Assembly (NCBI GenBank): GCA_015852425.1
Contig: JAAAIG010000189.1
Coordinates: 1-51,856 of the forward strand
DNA: 51,856 nt
DNA from: Gryganskiella cystojenkinii
Taxonomy: Eukaryota; Mortierellomycota; Mortierellomycetes; Mortierellales; Mortierellaceae
Reading direction: 5' to 3'
Positions 23,868 through 35,759 of the stretch are shown here, piece after piece. Positions within the stretch are counted from its first letter, which is position 1; each line of letters begins with the position of its first letter. Under the pieces are notes generated by a model. That model was not told the origin of the DNA, did not search any database, and worked only from the letters and a program-made list of their open reading frames with translations. The position numbers were made by a program, and so were the translations under genes.

Positions 23868-26800
23868 GAAATATGAGGTATGAAGGGGGAAGAGGAAGGA
23901 GGATGTAGGGTGTTTGCGTGAGAGTGGTGGTGGTGAAGGGTGTTTGTGTCAGAGGAGCAAGAGAGGGACGGAAGGCGTCAGCGATATGAATATGGAAAGT
24001 GATTATCTTCTCGGAAAATAAAAATTAAGGAACGAGGTGATGGGAAATGCAGGGGAGAGGAAGGACTGGTGGGAATAGACTTGGATGCGAATGGAGGATG
24101 CTGATTTGCTCGATGGGATGGATGAAGAAGAAGAGAAAGAAGAGAAAGTGTCAACGGAGAAAAAAAATACTGAGAAACAAGAGGGTGGCAGCACAAGAAA
24201 AGTCATCTTGGCAGGGTGTGCGGTGCGGAGAATAGGCCGGACAATAAAACATTAAAAAGAAGGGTACAGTATGTATTCAGTCCGCCCATTTTTGAATGAC
24301 TCTTGTTGAAGAGCTCTGACTTGGCCTTTCTCGGATCAAACAATCGTTCTCTTTTCTCGTTATGTTTGCTCACAAGGGCAAAAAAGTGCTGAAAAAAGTC
24401 AACAATTGACAACAATTGAAAGCACTCTTTATTCTTCCTTCTCGACATTCGAGGCAAACAAAACGTTTTTTTTTTTTAGTTTACATTTTAATCTCCTTTT
24501 CAATTGAATCCTAAAGAGAGTCTCGACCTGGCCTTTGCATTTTTCTTTTTCGAGTGGGATGGGAACCAAATAAAGGTCGGTCTCGTTCTCGTTCCCCACC
24601 TGCATTTTTTTTGGCTTCATTGCTCACATCCCACACCTACTTGCTTTAATCGTGGACCAAAGCTGCGAGAAAAAACTCCGGACCAGTCTTCTTGCTACTC
24701 TTCGTGTGAACATGGATACCCCCCTTCGTGACACGTCCAGCCTCGCCTAGATTTGCACTAACAAAATAGCATCGCAAGTTCACCGTCATCCCTGGCCCCT
24801 TCCCTCACCCCCCCTGACATCTTTTCACTTTCCTTCCATCGTCACTTGCATCATTTCGTTTTTTTTCCCAACGGCGGCGTGGAAAATTGAAAGAAAAAAA
24901 CGGGACAGGGGCGCGGGGGAGAGAGGAAGAGAGTTCTTCTTACCAATTCCGCAGGCATGAGGCGCACATCCGATCACTTTTTCATCATTCCCATCTTTCC
25001 CATCGAGGTACTCCTCTCTCCCCACTTTTTTTTCATTTGACATTTGCAAAAACCTCTCGTAGTGTCCGTGGACAATGAAAAACAAGGGTAACTGCGGTGA
25101 CGGTACTCAAAATGACAAATAACCGAGGGAAACAAAAAATGATACGTGTCTTAATCCTCCTTTTCCTCTTCAACTGACCAGCAGCACCGGTGTGTCTTGC
25201 AATGCTTCTGTTGACACTGACCACTCATGGGGTGTCGTGCGAGCAACAATAAGAAAGCGACATTTGATTTTCCCCCCCAAAAAATTGTGGATATTTTTTT
25301 TTTTCGACCACAACGAAAAAAGGGGTGGAAAGACGTGAGTCGCTCTTTTTTGAGTTGTCTCTTGATCCTGTGAGTTTCCCCTTTTCAACGTGTGTTCATT
25401 TGGCGTGCGCTTTCGACTTTCCCACTGGTCCAAATTGCCGCTGGCGAATGATCTCTTTGCAGTTTCTTCCAAGAATGTAAGAATGTGGACAAGGGGAAGT
25501 AGCGAGCCAGTCATTGTTGAGAAGGATGAATGGAAATCTAGACTTTATCATGGGAATGACCCCACCTTTTTTTCACTTGACCGGTTCCAAACTCCTCACA
25601 CTCGTTTTTTTTTTTGTTTTATGCTTTTCTGTGATTCTTCCACAAATGGAGCTGAAACATGGTGAACCCATCACATCGTCCTTTCTTCGCGTTTTACAAG
25701 AAAGTCGTGAACGATGATGAAAGAAATCGATAAAAACAAATAAAAAAAAAAGGGTGCGCAAGACCTGGGAAAGGTGAAAGAAGGCTAGACCTTTTATTGT
25801 TTGTTTTCAAAAGGAGAAAAAAAAACAATAAGTAAGACGGTGCGTTTCCCACAGTTTTCTCAAAGAACGGGTGATCGATAGACAGAAAGTGAAAAATATT
25901 CTCCTATTGGACGGGCACAAATCTTGTTTTCCTCCTTGCCTACGCCAGCCCACATTTGGAAACGTTGTCTGCTCCTTTTGAGTGAACAACCAAAAAATGA
26001 GGTCCCAAGTGAAGGGTGTGTAGGAGTGAGCAATTGAAAGTTTTTTTTTTTTTTCTTGGCAACGGGAAAGGATCAGGAGCAATAAATGCAAAGTCGCAAA
26101 AAGGAACAACGCAGCCTTATGGTGATCCACAAACAAAACGAAGAGTTGTCTTCTAAACTCAGCGCTGTAGACTAAACACTGCCTCGCAATAAACAGTTGT
26201 GTCGTGTCGCCGTCCGCCTGTCGGACAATTTCTTTTGTTTCGGTTCCTTCCTTAGGTTCGCGGCGCTCTGCAGCATTATTTATTTGCGTGTTTGCGCCAT
26301 GCGAAAGATCCGCATTTGAGGCAGGCAGGGCTCGAAGGTTTGGCTGCTGCAAGAACTTCTTTCCTCAACTTCACAAGGTTGTGACACGCAACACACGCTT
26401 CTTTTCTTTTCAACAGATCCCCTCCAACAGAGGCAAAGATTATTGAAGGTTAACCAAAATCGAAAGAATTCTCCTTGGATAATGGTGCTCATGTTTTTTC
26501 TTGCTTTTTTTATTTTTCTGTCATTTGAGAGAGTTCACATGGCTCGATTTGTTGATTGTTCGGGTTGCTGTTGTTTCTTTCCTTTTATCGCTTCTATCCA
26601 CTCCAACTGCGGCCGAAGACAAACATTAGGGTCACGCTGGCTCGACCTTGATGAGTAATTGGGCTTTGACTCATCCTTCATGCCTTGAAATTATTGTTTT
26701 TCTCAGCTTTGACGCTTGTGGCGCAACATCCATTTCCTCGTTTTTCCCTTCCATTGTTTCGCGTATTTTAGTTATGTCGCTAAAATACAGCCGTTCAAAA

Positions 26801-28941
26801 ATAGTCTTGAAAAATCGAAGGGGCGGGGGGAGGTAGGAGGCAAAGAAGGATTGTCGAGGGTTCAAAAATAAATGAATTATCGTTCTTTATTATTGAAAGG
26901 GCGTCGACGAGAAAACGCAATGACAAACAACCTCGAAGATCAAAAAAGAAATCGATAGCCTGAGTGAATACTGTAACACTGTAAAGAAGTTTTTTTAGAT
27001 GGTGCTCTCAAAAGATAAATGAGAGATGACCTCTTTTTTTTTTTTTTGCTCCCCATTTCTGGGGGAGAAAATAAATGAGATAAAAAAGACGGCTCAAGTC
27101 TTCCCATGAATTCAAAAGCCTGGACCAACTCTCGGAAGGCCTTCCGGAGGCTGAACCTCGCTTGTTTGTGATGGAAAAGAGAAACAGAAGAATTGTTTAG
27201 ATCTTTCCTCCCATTGAAACAAAAAAGAGTTACAGTATAAGGCGCAAAGAAAAAATGAGGCAAACAATACACAAAACACAAATTAGTAAACAATTGAATT
27301 CGGTAAACATCGCAAAATCATCGATCGTTCCTCATTTTGCTTCAATTCTCTGCGATGTTGTTCATGGGATATGGGCTTCTTGGGTCTGGATGGTGCTCAT
27401 GTTGTTGTTGCCCGCTTTCACTCTTTGCTCTTTGCCTTGCTTGGTCCTGCATCGAACTCACAAGAGCAAAAAAGGGAAAGAGTTGAAAGCGGTCCAAGAA
27501 GGTCAGCAGTTCTCTTGTTTGTTGTGATTGCTGCTGCTGGGTCAAGGAAGAATGAGAGATAGAGAGATGGAGGTTGTGAGCAAACAAAGGGGAAGGAAAA
27601 AAGATGTGGAATGATGGACCAATCGGAGAAAAGAAAGGAACCAACATTTTTTTGATTTTGGTAAGTGGTGGGGGCTAAAAAAAATCTGTCCCGGATAAAA
27701 AACTGTTTGCTTTAGACAACGACCAGAGAGGGAGAAAGACAGACCGTCATGTTCGTGTCCCTGTTCCTGTTCCTGTTCTGGATAAATGGTAAAGGACGTG
27801 CGCAAAAGGACGTTTTTCTGAAAAGTGGTTGTGGGACTCCGAAATTAAACATGCCAATGATAAAACAGAATCGGATCCTATGCATTATTTTTTTTAGTCT
27901 CTTCTGCTGGTATCATTATTCGGCAATGCCAATATTACAACCGCTTCGTCATGCATTCAGTACCTGTCCAGCAGCGATATGCTCGTCACAACAGGTGAAA
28001 AAGACCTCGACTTTTTCATGCAGTTGAGAGGGACCAATTACCTTGGAGTGACAGTACCGAGTGATGGTACATTTGAACTGTACTGTACCTTTGTTTGGCC
28101 GACTCTTACGCAAGCTTCGGGATGAATATGGGCGGTGACAAGCCAAAGTAATAATGAAGGATACATGTCGACTCTTGCGTATGGAACAGCTATCGGGCTC
28201 CAGCTTTCTCTACTCTTCACTGCCTCCATGTAATTGTCTGCGGCGTCTCATCCGAAGACGCCGGCCTCAAAGAGAGTTTTTTTTTTTTTGCAAGACGCCG
28301 GCGCGTTTTCCGAAAAAAAAAATGGGCGTAGCTCCTCCGGTCCCTTATCCGTGACTTTATTCCTCACAGCCCTTGATACTGTAGTTGATCCTGGATCTCC
28401 TATTCCCTTTTCTAGGGCGTTCCTAGTCATCCATGAAAACTCTTCCTCGCCAAAAGACTCTTCCAGTTCTTTTTTTAAAAAACAGTCGTGAATGAGACTC
28501 ATCGTGGGAGATTTTCATACAAAGAAATTTGTACCTACAAGGCACCTCGCAACAACGTAATCTATTATAGTTCTACTGTAACAATTTTTCTCTCGAAAAA
28601 CAGAGCACGCAGACAGTGGATTCTGTTTTAGCCCAAAAGCCTCTCTTCCGCCGTAACAGTTGTTCTCTAACAATTAAAAAATCCCTCAAGACACAATGAG
28701 AACTTGTCTCGAGAAACATCATTTTTCAAAAAAAAATAAAATAAATAAAAAAATAAACGGTTCATGCTTCGTGGGAAATGGTGCTGCAGGGGGAGAAACT
28801 GAACTAAGAAGCTCCCCTTTTTTCAAACAACGACTATGATCGTGGGCAAATCTAACCCGCAAATAGTGGTCTACTCGGGCTGAACATGAACTTAGGGCGT
28901 CCTGTCAATTTTGTTTGTCTGGACCAAAGGTCTTAACTCTA

Positions 28942-28960
28942 GGCGAAAAATAATTTCGCC
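28942..28960. repeat. perfect 7-bp inverted repeat (hairpin)
   Basis: GGCGAAA, a 5-base AATAA spacer and TTTCGCC form a perfect stem in the gene-free block. A role as regulatory site or transcript hairpin is possible but not shown. Confidence 0.6.
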
Positions 28961-29452
28961 CTTTTGGCGGTTGACCTCCGGACTGTAGGAGGGCGACATT
29001 TGAAGGGGATTTCGACCCGTCCGTTCCCCCTTTTTTCACCCAGAGTCTCATGTAGTTTCCAGAAGGTAATGGGCCACTAGGAGATTTTCAGTTTTTCTCT
29101 TCAACCCAAATTCATATTTTTTTTAATTTTATTTTGATTTCTCTTCTAATGGCGGGCGAGGGAGCAAATTTTGCCCACAGCTCCCTTCGACAAAAAAGAC
29201 TCCCGGTTACCAAAACGATTGGTGCGGAACATTCACTCTGAGAGAGAATAGGCTAGAGAAAAAAGACGAGGCAAATGTTGTTTAGACTAATGCATTCCAG
29301 CTCTCCACAATTTTCTCAAGAAAAAGAAAAAAAGCTTTGTTGATGCTCACATCTGTTTGTAAAGAAAAAAATAACACGAATATGATCGATTCCTTTGGTG
29401 AGCATGAAAAACGTGCTTCCTGTGTGATGTTTTCATAGACCTATCAATCGCT

Positions 29453-29476
29453 TTGTTGTTGTTGTTGTTGTTGTTG
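29453..29476. repeat. TTG trinucleotide microsatellite
   Basis: About eight tandem TTG units outside any recognised gene. Confidence 0.9.
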
Positions 29477-30000
29477 TCGTTGCTGCTTCGTCTTTGAACT
29501 CTAGAGAGAGATGCACACAATCGACGGTCGATCCAGACTCTTGATTGGATCATAATAAATAAGACAAGAACATGAAAAGAGAAAAAGAAAGATAGCAGCA
29601 GTCAATCAAGATCCCAGCCCTTTTTTTTTTGTCTGGCACGAGGAAGAGGGAAAAGAGTGAAACTAGGAATGAAAGAGAAGGGGATACTTCTAGAAAGACG
29701 GAGAAGTTGAAAGAGAGCTCGTTTGTTGCATACGCGCTTGTATTTTTTTTTCTCAGGAAACATGATGTTTTTTACCCCTTGCCTTCTGGTAGAAGGGATG
29801 TTTGCTTTAGTTTCAGCGGTAATGCAACCGTAGCCTACGCGTTTGTTTTTCCGCTCCTGATCCGATCTTTGCACAGTACAGTAGAAGAATGGAACACGTG
29901 CCTAAGAGATCTTGATAGTTTTTAACGTTTTATGATCCTTGTGCTGTGAACAATCGAGAAAAGAGAAATAGGAATCCCCGTCGCTGCCCCTCAAACTCCC

Positions 30001-30030
30001 CCACAGCCCATCTAGCCACAGCCCATCTAG
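30001..30030. repeat. perfect 15-bp tandem duplication
   Basis: CCACAGCCCATCTAG occurs twice in direct succession (30001-30015 and 30016-30030) in the gene-free block. Confidence 0.9.
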
Positions 30031-30450
30031 CGAACACTGAGTGCTTTGTTAATGTTTCATTTCTGGCAAAATACCATCCGATTGTTGCGCTCACGTACGA
30101 GAAGGTTGAACCTTTCAAGTGCGTTTCATTTGTTTTAAGGCGGACAAATATAGCATAGTTGTTCACAATTCTTCGAAAAATCAATCTGTCCAATATTAAC
30201 GTCCACGCTCGAGTAACGAGAAGGCGGCCAATGATCACCTTGGGAGCGTTCAAAATGAAAGGACTCGCTCGACTTTGACGTCGAAACTAAGGAGAGAATA
30301 ATGACAAGTAAAAAGTTGAACGTCAAAGTAACTCAAGAAGCGCCTGATCGAGTCAAATAACCAACATGGTCATGATGCCTCTGAATTTTGCATCGGCATC
30401 TGTCAGTGTAAGGTCAAGTGTGGCTATGCGTAGAAACTCAAAAAAATGGA

Positions 30451-30482
30451 CGACTAACCGACTAACCGATTGGCCGATTAAC
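30451..30482. repeat. four 8-bp tandem units
   Basis: Units CGACTAAC, CGACTAAC, CGATTGGC and CGATTAAC follow each other without gaps. The similarity of the units and their position about 0.9 kb upstream of the Rab11 gene make a small array of binding sites conceivable. Confidence 0.7.
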
Positions 30483-31227
30483 CAGTTACCGACGATAGCA
30501 ACTCCCCTAGTTGGTCAGCTCAGGATTTTAAAAGTCGCTTGAAGATCGAAAGACTTGGCCCCGGTGTAACAGCCACTCGATAATGCCGGTTGATGGCGCT
30601 CACGCTGTACACATATGGAGTCAGTATATGTGACTCAAGATTTTATCTTGATCGTAGAGAACAGCAGCATAAGAGCATGGGGTTCCCGTGTTTTTGTTTG
30701 CAAAATTGAAGTTTGAAAGCGAACACGACTCAAAAATGAATGTGTCATCTTTGCGCTCTAACCAAAAGAAATACTTTTAATGCGGTCTGAAGGTACATTT
30801 TGGATCAAGGTCCTACCATACGCCACTCGGGTGGCTGTGGGTGGCGAGGCGAGGACAAATTTTGGGGTTTTGGTCCTTTGCCCCGTGACGTGACTGTCCT
30901 CTGTCTTCCCTTCTTTGCCTCTTTATCAACGTGGCGGACCAGCAAACAACACGCGTTTTCTGACAAAAAGGTTGGCAACACCCCAAGGTTCCTCGAGAAT
31001 GAGAAAGTCCCTGGAGTAAAAAAAGTGTTCAAAGGAGAAAGGAGAAGGCAAAATATGGGTGATTGTGGTTGGAAGGCAACAGGTGTGGAGGTAGTAAGAG
31101 AAGGGCCACCTCTCGTGAAGGACGACTTGCTCTTACTGCCTGTGTGTCCCTTGCGTGTGTCCCTTGTCTTTTGTTGCCCTGGGTGTTGTGTCTCTCACTC
31201 GAGGTGCCCTGTCCTGTGTGGAAAACA

Positions 31228-31253
31228 TTTTTTTTTTTTTTTTTTTTTTTTTT
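31228..31253. repeat. T26 homopolymer
   Basis: An uninterrupted run of 26 T lies 130 bp before the Rab11 ATG, followed by a pyrimidine-rich leader to 31375. Poly(dT) tracts in promoters often exclude nucleosomes in fungi. Confidence 0.9.
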
Positions 31254-31385
31254 CCTCCCGTGCTCTCAATTTTTTTGTAGTCCTACTTCAATCCTTCCAT
31301 TCATCCCTTTTCATTTCATCTTTCATCTCTTCATCACTCACTATTTCTCTTTTCTTTTAACGACAAATTAATTTTCTCTCCAATC

Positions 31386-32867
31386 ATGGCTCAAAACGAC
31401 GCTTACGATTTCCTCTTCAAGATTGTCCTCATCGGTGACTCGGGCGTCGGCAAGTCCAACTTGCTCAGTCGTTTCACCCGTGGTGACTTCAACCTCGAGT
31501 CCAAGTCGACCATTGGTGTCGACTTTGGTGCCAGAACTGTTCAGGTCGAGGACGGAAAGATGATCAAGGTATAAACAAATTTGACCAAGACAACGGAGGA
31601 ACACCTGTTACATTACTCTTTTGAATTTTCATCAGCAACAAGCAGGATGATGACAATATGAAGACTGAAGGAGTGGCGCACGCGAATAATTACGACAAGG
31701 GACCACCAGAAAATCAGCGATTATGCGGCAGGTCATCATCATGGTTCATCATCATCTTTTAGGACTATGGGTTGCCGGCATAACAGAGCAAAAAAAAGTA
31801 TGGTCTTCTACCGGCTCCCTGCATAAAAGAACGAGATACACCTCCTCTCAAGTCAGGAGAGAGAGCGGCATCGAGTGTTAAAAAGAGACAAAAAGAGAGG
31901 GAGGAGAGGAACAGCCCACGGGACCATTGAAAAATAGAATAACAACCTGTTCTTGTCCTGGGCGGAGTGAGATCGCAACAGAAAGGGGGAGCAGAAGAGA
32001 AGATAGGGCAAAGGATGCAAAGGAGACAGGAAAAGAACGTAGGGGCTGTGGGTGGACTCGAAAGAGATACAACGACATCATTCTCACGGCTTTCCACGAC
32101 CTTTGGGCTAGACTTGATATTGTCTTCTGACTATTCCAAGAAGGGCACAGCCATCCTCCTTTTTTCTTCTCTTTGTTGTTCTCTTCTCTCTTTTCTTTCC
32201 TTTGCCCGGGCTAAGGCGCCTTTATCATCAGGGCCATGAAAACGAAACCGCAAGAAAAAACTAAACGCCTATTTTCCTTCCATAATGTTTTTCTACATCA
32301 ACTTTTTTAGGCCCAGATTTGGGATACTGCCGGACAGGAGCGTTACCGTGCCATTACTTCGGCGTACTACCGTGGCGCCGTCGGTGCCTTGTTGTTGTAC
32401 GATATCACCCAGCACGGTACCTACGAATCCGTCTCGAGATGGTTGTCCGAGGTCCGTGAGCATGCCGACTCTAACATCATTGTCATGTTGGTCGGTAACA
32501 AGTCGGATTTGAGACACTTGCGCTCCATTCACACGGAGGAGGCCAAGGGTTTCGCAGAGGAAAATGGATTGATGTTTATCGAGACTTCGGCCCTGGATGC
32601 CACCAACGTCGATATCGCCTTCACCAACTTGTTGACTGAGGTAAAGAATGCTCGATAGTTTTTCTTTGTACAAATCGAATCAAAGAAGAGGAAAAGACAC
32701 TGACCTCCCTTAACTATTTATGATCGGCTATTTTATCTTAGATCTACAAGGTTGTGACGAATCATATGCCCAAGGAAGGTGGCAAGGACGAGTTGAAAGC
32801 TGGTGGTGCCTCCATCAGCATAACGCCTACCCCCCAGGACAAGCCCGCTGGCAACGGATGCTGCTAA
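31386..32867 (+). CDS. Rab11/Ypt31-type small GTPase
   Basis: Exons 31386-31568, 32311-32640 and 32742-32867, 212 residues, all junctions phase 0. The G1 loop is GDSGVGKS (residues 17-24), the G3 motif WDTAGQE (65-71), G4 NKSD (124-127) and G5 ETSA (152-155). The Rab11 signatures [28 protein letters not shown] and [18 protein letters not shown] are all present. The protein ends in CC, a double geranylgeranylation site. Rab11/Ypt31 GTPases control trans-Golgi exit and recycling-endosome traffic to growing tips. The switch I stretch reads VDFGAR where most Rab11 proteins have VEFATR, a small deviation. The first intron is about 742 bp, much longer than others here. Codon use is strongly biased to C/G-ending codons, fitting high expression. 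The AVL9 homologue in the same window works in related late-secretory traffic. Confidence 0.97.
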
Positions 32868-33547
32868 ATTTATAAACTCTTTCATTTTTTTGGAGATACC
32901 AGCAGCGTGAACAGATACCAGGAAAAATGTCATGGGGCACTATGTTTATTGACACACTTCCGCTCTCGAAAGAGTCGCAAAGAAGTAGGCGCCTATGGAT
33001 TTCGGACGCAAAATTACAAGGAGGAGAGAACGGCGATGAACGCAACCGAACGACGATGAACATAAAACCCAACAACCTTTTCTTAGCTTTTTTGTACTTT
33101 TCATATTAAACGTTTTGAACTCAAAGACCCGGCGTTGTCTTTTTTTTTTTTTTGCAGGAAGGAGCAGTGCAACGGGTCTCGAGAGAGAATAGATGTCTTG
33201 AAAAAATATGGGCTTGAAAACGTCTTTCAGAGCCAATGTTGAAAGAGGAGCGAACTTTTTGGCTTTCGCTTCCATGCAGAGATCGTCGTCTTGTGCTGCC
33301 ACTTTTGCCACGTTGTGATGATCATGTTTTTGAGCAAAACTTTATCTTTTGATGTGCAAAGTTTTTTTATTCGGTATTTTTTTTAAAAACGCAAGAAAAG
33401 CAAGAGAGGAGAGGGTGTGTGGGGTTTCTACAATGGAGGTATGGTATGAGGTGCAAAAGGGGGGATTATCAACAGGGAAACATTATCAACAAAAAACGAA
33501 ACGAATGACCTCTATGCCGGCACCGAGGGAAAGAAGAGAACTTTTTT
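32868..33547. other. convergent 3' intergenic region
   Basis: Between the Rab11 stop (+) and the IDO stop (-). It contains 3'UTR-like AT-rich sequence and a T-run at about 33140-33154; no gene is seen. Confidence 0.5.
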
Positions 33548-35356
33548 TTAGACCCTGTCTTGGTCCTTGATCTCAGTGCGCAACTGAGCGACCTCACGTT
33601 CCAAGACACGGGCCTGAGCATCTGCACGCTTTGTCAAAACCTCGACCAAGTTCTTGTTCTCGGGCAACAATTTGGAGTTATCGATCTTGGATCCAACCTC
33701 CTGCATGGTTCTCAAGACAGTGGCCAACTGGTTAGGCAACCAGGTCACAATGGGAGAACCACCGGTCGCTACGGGGTGCTTTGTGTACTTGATGATGTAC
33801 TCCTTCGTGAAAGACCAATGACGGTTACGGAAGTTACGGATCTGATCCACAGCCGCCAAAAAGATCGCAGCCGAGTTATCGTCCTGCTCTGCAAACTTGC
33901 GGACTTGAGTCTCTCTGGCCTTGTCCTCGACAAACTGCAAAAATTCGGCGTGGTTATGAGGGCGATAGGTACGGAAGTCCTTGAGCACAGCGGTAAGAGG
34001 GTTTGAGGGCATGTTCTCAGTCAACTGCAAGAGGTTATCACCCATGGGGACCATGGAATCGTTCGCTCCAGACTCGCCACGGTGGAACATCGGCTTGTCT
34101 GAGACACCCTCATAGATGACACCGTCGGGGAACATGGGCTGGTTCTTGGTACCCATGATGAACGTGCGGAACTTGAGGTAGTCCGAAGGCAAGGAACGCT
34201 GCCACATCGTGTCCATCTCCATGTTGATCTTTTCGTACGTAGAAACGACCTTACTGAGAGCCTCGTTGAAGGAAGGACGGTGATGCTTGTCTGCAGCCTC
34301 GAGCGTCTTCATCGTGTTCTTGACCAGTTCTCCAGAGTTGGAAACCATGGTGACGTGAGAGATAATGAAACCCAGCTCAGATGGGTCACCAGAGAAGGGG
34401 CGGATCAACTCCAGGTTACCCCAGACCAGACCCTTGGATTTGTCAATCCGACGGTAATTGTAAAGAGCATAAGAAAGAGCGTACTCCATAAAGGGCTTGG
34501 CGCCGATCTTCTCTGCGACCTGGACCAAGGGCACAGCGATGTTCTTGGGCAAGACAGAGCGTCCGAGTCCATAATCGCCGGTCTTGCGGTAGAGGATATC
34601 GCAGGGCTCCAACAAGTAGGCTGAGGCAACAAAGGTGTAGTCGCGGTAAAGGGCTAATTGGGATGTGGCACGTGATGACGACGAATAAGTTAGTTGGTAG
34701 GTCATGTGAGACAAAGTAAATTTCGAAATTTCTCAGGTGAGCACATGCACACTTTTCTGCTCTACGCACTGGTGAGGATTGTTGGGGTCGTGGGAGAGTA
34801 AACTTTGATTCCCTTTTTCGAAGAACGAGCAACAAAATAAAAATAAAATAGGGAACAAGGGTTACTTACCAGAGAGAAGCTCGGAGTCCTCGACCTTGGA
34901 CAAGTCGTACTGGGGAAGGGCCTTGCAAGCCTCGCCGAACTGTCCCTTAGCCAAGAGACCGGGGGTTCCATCCTTAAGCGTCAGAGGCATTTGCTGCAAC
35001 AACTGTTCCAGAACCTCGTATTCCTTGGGCAAGACATCGAGGGGATCCTGACGGGGCAAGAATCCGTTCTGAGTGCCGACCATGAAGGACGGGATCGAGT
35101 GGTTGTTGACGAGAGGGTCATCGAGAATAGGGAAACCGGGGACCTCGCGTGCCTGAGCCTGAACGTCCGAGGTGTGGAAGGCACGGTACTTCTTTTGAGG
35201 AGCGTTCGACGAGGAGGAATGACGGATGGACTCTGTCTGGACACGAAGCGAATGAGCGACGGCAGCCAAGGTCGAGGTCTTGGTCGAAGCTGGGGCCAAC
35301 TTGAGGGCATTCTTGATCGAGGCGGAAGCCTGGCGGTTGAAGGTTTGACGAAGCAT
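33548..35356 (-). CDS. indoleamine 2,3-dioxygenase with a mitochondrial-type presequence
   Basis: Exons 35356-34870 and 34653-33548 (phase 1, 216-bp intron), 530 residues. IDO opens the indole ring of L-tryptophan to give N-formylkynurenine, the first step of the kynurenine route to NAD. Family motifs: PLVQVAEKIGAKPFMEYA, LELIRPFSGDP, FRTFIMGTKNQPMFPDGVIY, GESGANDSMVP, and near the end RNRHWSFTKEYI, where His441 aligns with the proximal haem ligand, followed by TGGSPIVTWLPNQL. The N-terminus differs from cytosolic fungal IDO. It begins MLRQTFNRQASASIKNALKL, continues with Arg, Ser, Ala and Lys and almost no acidic residues for about 40 positions, and the IDO fold starts only near residue 80 (GFPILDDPLVNNHSIPSF). 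This has the character of a mitochondrial presequence. A C-terminal extension of about 35 residues looks like a short coiled coil. The start is the first ATG; a TATATAAA lies about 230 bp upstream. Confidence 0.93.
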
Positions 35357-35586
35357 TCTTGGAAGAAAAAATAAGGACGTAACGAAGATCAAATGCAGGG
35401 GCTGAGATGGAAATAAAAAAGTAGAAAATGGAAATGTGGAGTGTGGTGATAGAAAGTTAGAGCGGAGTTGGACTGAAAAGGCCGAGATGAGGACTAGATG
35501 GCGCGTGAAAGAAAATGAAGAGAAGGATTGAAGATTGTGAAGAAGAAGAAGAAAAGAGGAGAGAGGAAGGCGGGAAGACAATGGCC

Positions 35587-35594
35587 TTTATATA
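35587..35594 (-). promoter_or_regulatory. TATA box of the IDO gene
   Basis: TATATAAA on the minus strand about 230 bp upstream of the IDO ATG, followed by a CT-rich leader. No other TATA-like element lies closer. Confidence 0.55.
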
Positions 35595-35759
35595 TCTGTG
35601 AAAACTGATGGCCCGGACTAAAAAGCCGAATACGTTTCTCGGCGGCGGCGTAAGTGAGAAGGCCCCCTTCGCTCTGTTTCGTTCGTGACTGGGATCCCTT
35701 TTGGATCCTCTGACCTGATACTCGCACAAACATCGTCATTCTAGATTCTCGTCCTCTAG

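Larger units (their letters stand above)
23868..31227. other. about 7.4 kb without a supportable gene
   Basis: Both strands carry only short, low-complexity reading frames without coding bias, conserved motifs or phase-matched splice chains. The sequence has many poly-T/poly-A runs, pyrimidine tracts, a GTT microsatellite (about 29453-29476), a 15-bp tandem duplication (30001-30030) and an array of 8-bp units (30451-30482). It probably includes the leader and promoter of the CSL gene at one end and the Rab11 promoter at the other. The middle could contain a non-coding transcript, which cannot be judged from sequence alone. No tRNA, 5S or U6-like sequence was seen. Confidence 0.6.

Noticed and set aside
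25807..26352. 181-codon open frame on the minus strand in the gene-free block
   Set aside because: No codon bias, runs of Phe and Lys from poly-T/poly-A, no conserved motif.
31765..32097. 110-codon minus-strand frame inside the Rab11 intron
   Set aside because: Composition follows the pyrimidine-rich intron; no coding bias or motif, so it is treated as chance.
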